From Bicyclus anynana (lineage: Eukaryota; Arthropoda; Insecta; Lepidoptera; Nymphalidae): a stretch of DNA of 64,000 bases. Location of the stretch: contig NC_069091.1 in NCBI RefSeq assembly GCF_947172395.1, positions 4,030,001 through 4,094,000 on the forward strand, read 5' to 3'. Position numbers and translations under genes: made by a program. This document shows positions 54,586 through 64,000 of the stretch, one piece after another. The number at the start of each line of letters is the position of its first letter. Positions within the stretch are counted from its first letter, which is position 1. The notes beneath the pieces are model-generated. The model searched no databases. It was not told where the DNA came from and saw only the letters and a program-made list of their open reading frames with translations.

Positions 54586-55522
54586 AACACTTGCATAACT
54601 TAGGTGTAGTTACGGCGGCTAGTTGCCTCGACTGGTGACAAAAGGGCTGGCTCATTTTTTACGCAAAGGATCAGCCTGGCTGTCCAGCGCGGAAATGCAG
54701 CCAATATTCTTGTCACCGTTCCACGTGGACATGATTTGTATAGTTATTAGGATAAGTTAGCTTAAGTTCCTTATTGTATTCTTTCTCGATAAAAAAAAAA
54801 CTGTAAATGCTTTGTTTTGTATTGAGACACTGACGAATATTTTCCAAACAACGCGGTATAAAAATGTTAAGAGAAGAGATTTGTATTCCTGACCGCCAAC
54901 GTTGTTATGACAAGCGCTTAAAAAAATGATGTGTGGCAAACTCGTAAAATGGTGCGTCACATGTTGAGATAAACTTTACGGTGTTTTCACTTCTTATAGT
55001 ATAAGAGTCACCGTTAAATATACAACCTTGTTTATACATAAAACTTGGCAAGGCAGTCTTCGTGACGTAACGCCAAACATTGATGTTTTTATAGTCCGAG
55101 AGCGTGTAGTGGCTAAATCTTCGTAATTTCATATTTATAAAAAAAAAAACAACGGCTTCAGACAAGCGTATTTTTTAAAATTTTTTCTTTAAACTTTGAA
55201 GTAAACTAAGCATCTAAAACTGCGTAGTTACTAAAACTAACATTTACTTTTCTTTAATTTATGATATACTCGCAGTATTGGGAAAATATTTACAGAAAAA
55301 GGAGCTCTTTTGTTCGTAAGAGAAAACTAGTTGAAAGTTGTTGATATTGGAAAGAAAAGTAGTTAAAAAGCTCTTGATTTTAACTTTCGCAAACCTCATC
55401 TTATCTGTGAATGTATATAAAATAGTGCAAATACATTAAGCTGATATCAAATATAGAGAAAATACAGCCGTTTATGCAGCAAAAAACCTATACTTCAACA
55501 ACCGCAATGGAATCTATAGCTT
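54586..55522. other. No gene recognised
   Basis: AT-rich, no support for coding or RNA features. Confidence 0.45.
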
Positions 55523-55704
55523 GGCAAATTCGTTCGTAACACTCCCGATGGTTCGCGCGGGCCGGGAGGGAGGTAGTGATGCTGCGCTCGACTTCATACC
55601 CGCGCAGTTCTTCTCTATGCCCCGCGCGCACGACTTCACATCCGCGCAGTCCTTTCCCCCCGTCGCCCGCATATCATGGGAGTGTCATCAACTAACTTGC
55701 CTAG
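55523..55704. mobile_element. GC-rich MITE (family G), complete copy
   Basis: About 180 bp, much richer in G+C than its flanks. The ends GGCAAATTCGTTCGTAACAC and the complement of GTGTCATCAACTAACTTGCC-type sequence (GGCAAGTTAGTTGATGACAC) pair imperfectly, followed on both sides by TCCC. Inside, GACTTCA and CCCGCGCAG-like words are repeated. No transposase. An open frame of 67 codons is due to composition. Confidence 0.65.
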
Positions 55705-56702
55705 CTATAGTAAGACGTAGGTAAGTGAAATCAACAAAGGGGATTTAGGAGGTAGTCCGCGTTCAACCACGGGACGTAATAAATCATCATTAAAAATATT
55801 TCAAACTTAAAGAACAATTAGAGTAGAAGTCTTCACTCAAAGCACGTCATAGATTTAAAAATCGATACAAAGTGGCTTGCAAAGAAAAACACAACCTATA
55901 TCGAATAGAATCGAATGATATATGAAACACATTAGCGACAGCGCAAAGAGCGATAACTCATTCGATAGAGAAAATTTCGTCAGAGCTTTTAACAAAATTT
56001 TTTACATCAATTTATGTTTCTATGCTGCATATTTACATTGAATATGAATTTTGCTTCTGTTACTTTTATGTTTTTATGGCATGTTAATTTATGATATTTC
56101 TAGATTTTAGTGTACCACAATTTTTACAGTTACAAAATATACATAAAAATATTATTAAAATCGGTCAAGCAGTTTCGGAATAGTGTAACAAACACCGTAA
56201 CAAAAGCTTTTATGATAAAACTAGCTACCCCGCCAATTATTTTACGTTATAAATTATCCACATATGGGTATGAAAACTAGATGTTGGCCGATTCAAGACT
56301 TACCTGATATGCACACAAAATTTGATAAGAATTAATCAAGCTTTTTTAGAGGAGTAACATACAACGACATGAGTTTTTTTTTTATTAGAGTAGATTAGTT
56401 TATTAGCATAATATGTAAAATTCCAACCAAATCCTTTAATCCAATTTGGCGTGATTGAGTACTAAACGTCCATCCAAACTTTTGATATATGATATTAGTT
56501 AGATTGAATTGACATATCAACGATACGCTTATCATTAAGTTGATTAGTTTGAATATATGTGTAACACATATACAATTAAATACAACCATACAAAATTAGA
56601 TAGCTAGAATTATGCGTCAGTTTCATTAAAATATATATGCGCGCCTGAGATAGTCACACTTACCTCACTAAATGTCAGCGTATGCTCCTAGCATAAGTAA
56701 GT
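55705..56702. other. No gene recognised; one small shared repeat
   Basis: 55923-55962 is the inverted partner of the repeat at about 20463. The remainder is AT-rich without support for a feature. Confidence 0.45.
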
Positions 56703-56733
56703 TTGGTAGCCAATTATGTAATTCATCAGACTG

Positions 56734-56921
56734 GGGTGGAGTTGGTTTCAAGGGTTCAAAGTCCTCAGAATAATATCAGAAATCGTACATCTCGTCGCTT
56801 AGTTTTGCGGCAACCCTTCGAAAAAACACCATTTATGATCAAACTTCAAGGGTCTCTAGTAAAGGATTGCCAAGAAGGCAAGGGTCTGTCGACTGATGAC
56901 ATGATTCCTCATGTCGAATAA
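56734..56921 (+). CDS. Candidate terminal exon, unrecognised protein
   Basis: After an acceptor-like TTCATCAG at 56726-56733 the frame stays open for 62 codons to TAA at 56919-56921. The coding contains TSRRLVLRQPFEKTPFMIKL, then QGSLVKDCQEGKGLSTDDM. The composition is less AT-rich than the flanks, and AATAAA overlaps the stop, as in some compact gene ends. I do not recognise the protein. It may be a host last exon, a retropseudogene or chance; no upstream exon was found. Confidence 0.3.
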
Positions 56922-57089
56922 AACATTAAAAACTAACATTTTTTACATACAATTTTTGTTTTATTCTGGACTTTTCATTCCTACTGCCTTCCAAAGCCAC
57001 CACGGTCCGAATTCTATAATTGTCTACCGTACTTACTTACCTCCTACCGATCCTACCGACCATAGACCGACAAACTGCTGCTGATCATA

Positions 57090-57312
57090 GGCCGGTGGGA
57101 GGCTTCGGCCTTGGCTAGTTACCACCCTACCGACAAAGACGTACCGCCAAGCAATTTAGCGTTCCGATACGATGTCGTGTAGAAACCGAAAGGAGTGTGG
57201 ATTTCATCCTACTCCTAACAAGTTAGCCCGCTTCCATCTTAGATTGCATCATCACTAACCATCAGGTGTGATTGTAGTCTAGGGCTAACTAGAGAATAAC
57301 AAAAAAAATACT
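57090..57312 (+). mobile_element. SINE family 2, 5'-truncated copy
   Basis: From GGCCGGTGGGAGGCTTCGGC to the A-rich tail (57296-57307). Near the end TTGTAA of the consensus is lost (GGGCTAACTAGAGAATAAC). Confidence 0.82.
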
Positions 57313-57420
57313 ACCAATTTTTTTTTTTTTGTAAAATGAAGTAAGTATGTCTGACTATGACAGGTTCACATTGTATTATGTAAAATCAAATATCAATTAA
57401 TTACGGAGACCATCAGTAAA

Positions 57421-58905
57421 ATGAAAGCGATGCTTTTCACGCTAATTGTGTATTATCGAATGGAAATGAAAGGGATTATAGCTAACCTAAATCCTTTTGG
57501 CATCTACCCGAATAGTCTAAAAAGGGGATGCGTCAGACCAATTTTTAAAAAAGGTAAACGCAGTGATTTTTCTAACTATAGGCCGATCACGCTCCTGTCG
57601 TCGGTAGACAAAATTGTAGAAAAGTTTGTTTGTGAACAAATTTATACTTATTATATTAAAAATGCAGTTATTTATCATAATCAATATGGTTTTCAACCAG
57701 GAAAGGGGACAACTAACCTTCTTTCCAAATTTACTGACGAAATTAATGGATACCTTAATAATAAAAAGCACGTTTTAGCATTATTCATTGACTTTTCACG
57801 CGCCTTTGATACTCTGAACCACATTCAACTGCAAACTAAACTCGACAATTGCGGCATACGTGGGCCTCTGCTCGCGTGGTGTGCGGACTATCTCCGTAAT
57901 CGAACATATAATGTAAAAGTGGGTGATGAGTACAGTTATACCATAACAGCTAGTGAGGGCACTGCTCAAGGTTCCGTCCTAGGTCCATTGCACTTTTTGT
58001 CATACGTCAATGATATGAGTAATTGCATCGAACACTGCACCTGTTATCAATTTGCGGATGATACTTGCATCATGTTCGCAGACCGTGACCCCAACAAGAT
58101 TTGTAACACACTGCAGGAGGATTTTAATACATTGACCTTGTGGTGCCACGATGCTGGTCTAGTATTGAACGCTAAAAAAACCAAGCTAATTCACATCCGC
58201 TCACCATACTTAAAATATCAACCATTTAGACCCATTACAGCTCATGACCATATGTGCTTACATAACTCAATTCAGAATGGATGTACGTGTCCTGTGGTTG
58301 AAGTTGTTGACCATTACACTTACTTAGGATTGACTATTGACCACAAATTAAATTGGAATCTTCATGTCGATTACGTTTGTAAGAGATTGAGACAATTCCT
58401 TGCTAATATCACTATTTTAAATAACCGTATTCCATTTAAAACTAAACTTATACTATATAACTCTTTTGCCCATTCTTATATACAATACGGTCTCAGCAGC
58501 TATGGTCGTACATATAAAACGTACCTTAACAATATATATAGACTTCAATTAAAAATTCTTAAAACAATTGTTTCTAGTTCGGTTAAAATAAATTACGCCA
58601 GTAATGAGATGGGTTTATTTAAGCATTGTAAAACACTACCGATACAAATGCAATTCAAATATTCATTGTTAAAAGAAGAGTTTTTCAATAAAGACATAAT
58701 CCGAAAAATAGAACATCCTGTACAAACTCGAGCGATGTCGGCTAACCGACTGCAAACCGAGCGAGCAAGCAATACGTACGGTGAACGCACGACGGCTTAC
58801 CTAGTTCCTCGATTTATTAATGAAATACCTCCCAACATAATTAATGCAGTAAACGAGATTAATATAAAAAAAAAATTAAAACAGTATTTCATGTCAAAAT
58901 TATAG
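57421..58905 (+). CDS. LINE reverse transcriptase ORF, 5'-truncated, second type
   Basis: The element-like part begins about 57500 (GIYPNSLKRGCVRPIFKKGK). RT motifs are complete: FSNYRPITLLSSVDKIVEKF, the first Asp in LFIDFSRAFDTLNH, TAQGSVLGPLHF and the catalytic YQFADDTCIMF, then LNAKKTKLIHIRS and YTYLGLTIDHKLNWNLHVD. The frame is open for 494 codons. The sequence differs clearly from the LINE at 49709 (a different C-terminus and no FLNDK end), so it is another LINE family. The endonuclease half is absent, thus it cannot move by itself. The TAG stop is the first part of a short TTAGG run. Codons upstream of about 57500 are probably flank. Confidence 0.85.
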   Translation: MKAMLFTLIVYYRMEMKGIIANLNPFGIYPNSLKRGCVRPIFKKGKRSDFSNYRPITLLSSVDKIVEKFVCEQIYTYYIKNAVIYHNQYGFQPGKGTTNLLSKFTDEINGYLNNKKHVLALFIDFSRAFDTLNHIQLQTKLDNCGIRGPLLAWCADYLRNRTYNVKVGDEYSYTITASEGTAQGSVLGPLHFLSYVNDMSNCIEHCTCYQFADDTCIMFADRDPNKICNTLQEDFNTLTLWCHDAGLVLNAKKTKLIHIRSPYLKYQPFRPITAHDHMCLHNSIQNGCTCPVVEVVDHYTYLGLTIDHKLNWNLHVDYVCKRLRQFLANITILNNRIPFKTKLILYNSFAHSYIQYGLSSYGRTYKTYLNNIYRLQLKILKTIVSSSVKINYASNEMGLFKHCKTLPIQMQFKYSLLKEEFFNKDIIRKIEHPVQTRAMSANRLQTERASNTYGERTTAYLVPRFINEIPPNIINAVNEINIKKKLKQYFMSKL

Positions 58906-58921
58906 GTTAGGTTAGGTTAGG
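58903..58921 (+). repeat. Short (TTAGG)n run at the LINE stop codon
   Basis: TAGGTTAGGTTAGGTTAGG, about four units of the insect telomere repeat. The first TAG is the stop codon of the LINE ORF. Confidence 0.85.
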
Positions 58922-59218
58922 TATATACTTATGAATTTCACATAAAATATTAAGTACATTTAATTTTATTTAGTCATTAATTTAATTTAGTCTAAAATGT
59001 AACAAAATTGTCTTCATGCTATATTATTGTTAAAGTTATTATTTTAGTTAAAGTTATTTTTAAGAAAATATTATTATACTTAAAGTTATTTTTAAGCTTA
59101 GTTGCAGATGGACACCAAGGTCAAATCTTTGTGATTTTTGTGGTTGTCCGTTTAATTTACCTTTTTATTTTTTGTAATTTATTCTTAATAAATAAATAAA
59201 TAAATAAAATAAATAAAT
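58922..59218 (+). mobile_element. 3' UTR and (AAAT)n tail of the second LINE
   Basis: AT-rich; contains three repeats of TTAAAGTTATT (about 59028-59095) and ends in (AAAT)n at 59188-59218, the probable end of the element. Confidence 0.7.
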
Positions 59219-59883
59219 TTAAATTAATGGCAAATCGAAATAAAACGATAAAACATTACAATACGTAATTTGGTTTTAGTAATTATTTTGTTTGGTTAGG
59301 ACTAAATGTATATTATTATGTTCACATTTTATTTCTATTTTATTCAATAGAAACAGAAGTTATTTTGCGGTAGCAAAATATGAACAAAGAATAATTGTTT
59401 TATTTTACTATACTCCGCACAAACCCGACAATCAAAGCGAATTACATACATACAAACATGATGAAAAATTATCTATGTACGTTTCAGTCAGAAACTGGTG
59501 CATCCTCAGGTATAAAGAATTTAATTTTATACCTAATTCAACAAATATAACAACATGTTGTGAAACTTTTAGCAGGAAGCCTCAGAATATTAAAACGCGC
59601 TTCTACTTGATCCGATCAGAGAGAGAGACGAATATCTTAGCAATCCATTGATTCACCGTGCGGGAGCCGGGTATATCGTGTGGTAGAGAGAAAAACTCCT
59701 AGCAAAGTCCAGGACTTGTGAACTGGATGTTGGGTTAAGGAATTCCTTGACGATCGATCAACACTCCCCTCCTCCGCTCATGTTGTTCTCCCTGCCTAGC
59801 CAAATTTAGTAAGATCCTATTAGAGCAGCTTTGGATACCCGTTCTAATATATTACTTGCTGCAGTTCAGGAGAGCCCTAGGTC
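59219..59883. other. No gene recognised
   Basis: An open stretch at 59292-59651 (119 codons) shows no family motif. The part 59640-59880 is less AT-rich, with GAGAGCCCTAGGTCTAGG; it might be an unlisted repeat. Nothing firmer can be said. Confidence 0.4.
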
Positions 59884-59968
59884 TAGGAAAATTCACACCC
59901 CTTTTCGGTTTTTTCTTTTGCCGGTAGGGTGGTAACTAGCCAAGGCCGAAGCCTCCCTCCAGCCAAAA
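59884..59968 (-). mobile_element. SINE family 2, internal fragment
   Basis: Minus-strand body piece, TTCACACCCCTTTTCGGTTT to GCCGAAGCCTCCCTCCAGCC, with an internal loss of about 45 bp near 59918. Confidence 0.65.
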
Positions 59969-60039
59969 CAACCTCTAACTTACTTTGGACAAACTATGGC
60001 TGCATTATTTTGCACTTATCTCAAGTATATAGTAAACAA

Positions 60040-60233
60040 GCGAAAGCCCGCGTGGATTTCACTTTCTCACAAAATTCCGCGGGAACCTTGGATTTTTCCA
60101 GAATGAAAAATAGCCTAGGTTTTAATCTAGTCATTCCAAATTTCAGCCAAATCGCTTTAGTAGCCGCAGCGTAAAGAAGGAACAAACATACACACTTACA
60201 CACACACAAACTTTCGCCTTTATAGTATTAGTG
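60040..60233 (-). mobile_element. Helitron-like element (family C)
   Basis: Inverted copy; the GC-rich terminal hairpin is damaged (GCGAAAGCCCGCGTGG), while the other end TTTATAGTATTAGTGTGATT is kept. Confidence 0.6.
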
Positions 60234-60417
60234 TGATTGTGATAATGGGACCTGTTCAAATCTTAAGCTTTAATGTATTCCAAGTTCTATAAAATATAGA
60301 ATTTGGACACCCACTTAGGTATATGTCATTTATATTGTCTGCAAAGTCGATATCGACACACATTTGTAATATTGAATTTGGCTCCCATTTTCAGATTTAT
60401 GTTTTGATAGGATATCA

Positions 60418-60586
60418 TCTAAGCGCAGTGTTGGTCGAACCCCCCCAGGTGGACCGACGACATCAAGCGAGTTGCAGGGATTTGCTGGATGCAGGTGGCT
60501 CAGTATCGTGATGTTTGAAAGTCCCTATACAAAAGGCCTATTTCCTGCAGTAGACGTCCATCGACTGATATGATGATGATGATGAG
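60418..60586 (+). pseudogene. RTE-like LINE 3' fragment
   Basis: Begins TAAGCGCAGTGTTGGTCGAA and continues through GACATCAAGCGAGTTGCAGG, TGGCTCAGTATCGTGATG and the (ATG)n tail at 60568-60585. Its 5' end lies at the same point where the copy at 29157 has its internal deletion. Confidence 0.7.
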
Positions 60587-61520
60587 GATATCATCTTACA
60601 TCGGTCGGTTAGTGATATCGGATCGGCTAGTCTAAAAATTATTGAAAACATAATAAGGATATTGTTACTCAGTGGATAACTGACACGACTCAAGCACTAA
60701 GGCTTCAAAACTTCTATAAGCCTTCTAGCGCTGTTGTAGTTTCATTTATCTTCAATTTCCACCTCAAGACGTAATCCAGAGATTTCATTTACGCTTGAGT
60801 TTATTTAGAAAGCATTTTTCTTTAATGTCTGTTTATTCCATTGCTTCATGCTCATTGTAAATGGTTTTCTTTATATTTATTACAACAGTGCTCAATTTAT
60901 ACTTCGTTACGTCTATTCTCATTTTTGTTTCACAACGTTCCAACTAGCCTTTCAGGGAAAAGTATAAGGTATGACCATCTAAAACATTTTAAATTAAACT
61001 GTTCATAAATATTTTTTAATTTAAATAATCTTTCACGTGTATCTGGAACAATTTAGCGAAATAAGCATAGAGATAAACGCGTAACTACGTCCATATACCA
61101 AACGATGAAAACTTTTTTGCACTCAGTACCATAAGCAAATTCCATAAAACAAAAGCTAGGGAAACGTCTTGGTTATTCGCACGTGCTGTAACAAATGTCA
61201 TCCGGTGCCTGCTGGTGGATATCATATAGTAGGTAGATGACATTTTGTCAGTTGATTTGATTATTATTTTAATAAGTTGATAATAAAGACCAAAATAGTG
61301 AATAGGCCAGCTGGTGGTAAGTGGAAAACCATCTCTTATACATATACAAAGTAACACTTTGCAAGGCATACAAATGACACATCATACAAAGTACTTACGC
61401 CATCAATCAGAGGCGTAACACAGCATTGATAAGCATAAGTGGCGGCAGGAATAAGAGTATTGCTAGTAAAATAAATACGTATACCTGTCGTTATAATAAT
61501 AGGAATAGTAGGTAATAACT
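60587..61520. other. No gene recognised
   Basis: AT-rich non-coding DNA; no feature supported. Confidence 0.45.
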
Positions 61521-61862
61521 GCCTCATTGGTCCTGTGGTTAGCTGGTTCAGCTACGGACGATGAGGTCCAGGGTTCAAAACCTGGATCAGGCCAACATAA
61601 AATAATACGTTATTGGGGTTGTCTCATACCTTAATGGCAGTCTGGAGTTAGGAAGTCGGCGGTGTTGGTACACCCCCGTGCCTCGGTCGGTCCTGCGCCT
61701 GATTTTCACCTGTCGTGTCGGTCTGCTGTCCCATCAGACTGTGAGGGAATAGAGAGTGCACCTGTGCTTGCGCACACACTTGTGCACTATAATATTTCCT
61801 GCGCGCATTAATCTCAAAATGAGATTGACCGTCTTGACCGAAAAAAAAGAAAAATTCGGTCG
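61521..61862 (+). mobile_element. SINE family 3 (tRNA-derived)
   Basis: The first 74 bp fold like a tRNA: GCCT/AGGC ends, GTGGTTAGCTGG (A-box) and a clean T-arm CCAGG GTTCAAAA CCTGG (B-box). An unrelated body follows with CACCCCCGTGCCTCGGTCGG and TAATCTCAAAATGAGATTGA, ending in an A-rich tail near 61840-61855. A single copy is present here. Confidence 0.65.
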
Positions 61863-62588
61863 GGAGCATATTATTTTAATGTTAGTTATAGAGATGACAA
61901 GTATTCCTAGATAGATAAAGAAAACTTAATGGTTTGTTATAGTGTTATAGACCTATGGTTGGTTGGTTATTTATATTGTATTAGATGGTTTGTTATAGTG
62001 TTATAGACTTTTGCTACGCCTCGTCCGATATGCAGCTTTTTTAGGAATGTACAACTTTTTTGAATTGTTTTAAAAGATTTGCTTATCATTATCATCATAT
62101 TTTAACGGCGCACAACAGGGCCAGGACTCCCTTGTTATAGATGAAGGTGTGTGAAGTTTATACCCACCACGCTGTACCAAAGCCGGTTGACGGGCTTAGG
62201 GTGACAATAACGACAGACAGATTGAGACAATTTTTTTTATAATTAAGATATTTTTTCATTTTATTTTTATTGATAAAATTGGGAATGTTTTTCGTATATA
62301 CAAACTTTTTCTTTAAATATACCAAGATACAGTACCTATTTCGTTAATCCCATTAAGATATCTCGTTAGAGGAATCTCATTAGGTTTCTACGTATATGGT
62401 AGCTTAAGGTTACAGAGACTATTTTCATCGTCTAGGGTATTTTATAATAACAATAAAAAGCTTGTTTTTAATTAAGAAAGTGAGGTTGAACACTGTGCAG
62501 TGTTTATATGATGTTTGTATTAATTTATGTTTAACCCTCAACGAAAAAAATGGGTTTTATAAGTTTACGTCATTGTCTATGTTTATTG

Positions 62589-62660
62589 TCTCGTTGGTGC
62601 AGTGGTTAGCATCTATGGCTTCGGATCATCAGGTCTTGGGTTCGAGTCCTGCGTATAATC
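62589..62660 (+). mobile_element. tRNA-like SINE head
   Basis: TCGTTGGTGCAGTGGTTAGC (A-box) and TTGGGTTCGAGTCCTG (B-box) at tRNA spacing, but the acceptor and anticodon stems do not pair, so it is a SINE head and not a tRNA gene. The body beyond about 62700 is not recognised. Just upstream, 62090-62225 (CCACGCTGTACCAAAGCCGG) may be another SINE remnant. Confidence 0.5.
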
Positions 62661-62871
62661 TTCACCTTCTTTCTTCCAAAACGAGCTCTCCAAGGCACTG
62701 AGTATGACAACACCTTTCCAACTCAAGGTTGCTACTGACAATTTCTTACAAAACATTACTTAATATTTAGTAGCTTAACCCCTTAGCTAGAACTTAATGT
62801 TCCGTAACGATATATGCTAACCACTTAACCAAGGTAGCGGCATCCGCTTGTATGTTTAATGTTTATATACC

Positions 62872-63000
62872 TACTAGCCACGCCTTGCGGTTTCACCTGC
62901 ATTGTTCCCGTTCTCGTCAGAATACAGGGGTAAAATATAGCCTATGTCACTCACAAATAACGTGACCTTCTAATAAGTCCAAATTCCAAATCGTAGTTGA
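62872..63000 (+). mobile_element. Helitron-like fragment (family E relative)
   Basis: CTAGCCACGCCTTGCGGTTT, GTCAGAATACAGGGGTAAAA and TATAGCCTATG are in the family order. Confidence 0.5.
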
Positions 63001-63027
63001 TCCAAGAATACCCACAACAACACTTTA

Positions 63028-63976
63028 CCTCTTTATTCATCATCATCTCATCATCATCATTGTCATCATCATAATATCAGCCGATGGACGTCCACTATAG
63101 GATCTTTAATAGGGACTTCCATACATCACGATCCTGAGCAGCGAATCCCTGCGACACGCTTGGTGTCGTCAATCCACCTGGTGGGGAGTTAACCAACGCT
63201 GAGCTTTCTATAGTGCGAAGTCGCCATTCCAGCACTTTGGGACCCCAACTTCCATCGGCTCTTCGTACTGTGTGTCCCACCCATTGATACTTCAGCTTAG
63301 CGACTCGTTGAGCTATGTAATAAAGAGAGGAGACGAAAAACCGTACTACATACAATCCGAAGCAAAACTAAATTTGCGGCTCATCAATTTACAAGAAAAT
63401 CCACTCACCTCTACAATATAGTTAACAGAAAATTAAACATCGTTTCTTTAAATTCACATAACTGCAAAAAAATTCTTACAGATTGGTTACTTAAACTTAA
63501 CTATGATCAAGCCGAAAACCTTTTGCATCAAGTGTAGCATAAATCGGAATATAAAAACTTGGACAAACTCGCATGCTCATGTACACATACTCACACACAC
63601 CACTCAAACACAACACACACAAACCACTCACAAACACATGCACTTTTGTATATTATTAGTAATTTAGTTTTAATGATTCTTTATATCAAGTGTATTAGTC
63701 TACTATATATTATGGAAGAGCGGGGCCGCCCGTCACAAGTTACAGTAGCAATACTGCACACTTAATGGGATGGTTCCAATTACAATATTACTGCTATGTT
63801 TGAAAATAATGTACTAATATGTTGAATCTTTGGAATAAAAACAAATGTGCCTGTGATATGTCGGTAACTATCGATCTTCTGCGAATCTCCTCATTTCTGA
63901 TTCGATCATAGAAAGATAATCCGAGCATAGCTCGTTCCATCGCCCGCTGTGTGACTCTTAGCCTTGTATGGGCCTC
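63028..63976 (-). pseudogene. RTE-like LINE 3' fragment split by another LINE
   Basis: Part one (63028-63318) runs from the ATG-repeat tail to GAGCTATGT. Part two (63857-63976) continues without loss from TATGTCGGTAACT through the EEIRRR and QRAMERAM coding blocks to the window end region. The two parts together equal the arrangement at 30003-30345 and extend it upstream. Frames are broken (for example near 63150 about 20 bp are missing). Confidence 0.8.
63319..63856 (+). mobile_element. 5'-truncated LINE 3' end inserted in the RTE-like fragment
   Basis: Flanked by TATGT on both sides (63314-63318 and 63857-63861), a 5-bp target duplication. The first 200 bp read as the C-terminal part of a Jockey-like RT ORF (TKFAAHQFTRKSTHLYNIVN, ILTDWLLKLNYDQAENLL). 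A CA-rich low-complexity stretch (63590-63645) and a 3' UTR follow, with AATAAAAACAAA near the end. Confidence 0.65.
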
Positions 63977-64000
63977 TTTATTAGTATAAATTAATTATGA

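Noticed and set aside
61521..61594. tRNA gene
   Set aside because: The T-arm pairs, but the anticodon arm is poor and the sequence runs into a SINE body with an A-rich tail.
62589..62660. Second tRNA gene
   Set aside because: Box A and B are present, but the acceptor and anticodon stems do not pair; SINE head.

Overview
This is eukaryotic nuclear DNA and almost certainly from a moth or butterfly. It is AT-rich and intron-containing, carries an insect-type odorant receptor gene and one nuclear-type tRNA-Cys gene, and is crowded with repeats of kinds common in lepidopteran genomes: tRNA-derived SINEs, RTE-like LINE 3' ends with ATG-repeat tails, and short elements ending in a GCGGAC...GTCCGC hairpin plus CTAG|T. 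No bacterial, plasmid or CRISPR feature is present. The species cannot be named from the window.

Layout. Positions 1-3509 hold a decayed single-ORF LINE on the minus strand, with a reverse transcriptase, a Cys/His knuckle and a restriction-like endonuclease region; it runs off the left edge. From 3.5 to 33 kb I found no convincing host gene. That stretch holds SINEs, Helitron-like fragments, MITEs, LINE 3' ends, a 43-bp minisatellite (9.87-10.17 kb), a 66/82-bp tandem array (10.67-11.03 kb), a near-perfect foldback (18.6 kb) and a GC-rich Harbinger-like MITE (24.9 kb).

The one convincing host protein gene lies at 33.6-38.66 kb on the plus strand: a seven-exon odorant receptor. All seven exons join in phase, with GT/AG borders and no stop, giving about 385 residues. 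Its introns hold two SINEs, a 294-bp MITE and a Helitron-like fragment. A SINE fragment and one more MITE lie between it and the next large element.

At 40.29-45.01 kb is an apparently intact Ty3/gypsy LTR retrotransposon on the minus strand. It has one 1381-codon gag-pol frame, two identical 109-bp LTRs, a 5-bp target duplication (GTTTC) and no env. It has split an older repeat. Next come an RTE fragment, the tRNA-Cys gene at 46.26 kb, an ATG-repeat microsatellite grown from an RTE tail, and an inverted SINE pair.

Two 5'-truncated LINEs with open RT frames sit at 49.7-51.3 kb and 57.4-59.2 kb on the plus strand. Around them are many copies of SINE family 1, a 200-base assembly gap (53555-53754) and a GC-rich MITE. 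The right end holds a third SINE family and an RTE fragment split by a LINE 3' end with a TATGT duplication.

Overall this is a transposon-rich region around one chemosensory gene, with mobile elements of several ages nested in one another. I saw no sign of a new multi-gene system. The most useful leads are the intact odorant receptor, the very young Ty3 element, the foldbacks and tandem arrays, and the resemblance between the SINE family 1 tail and the RTE tail.
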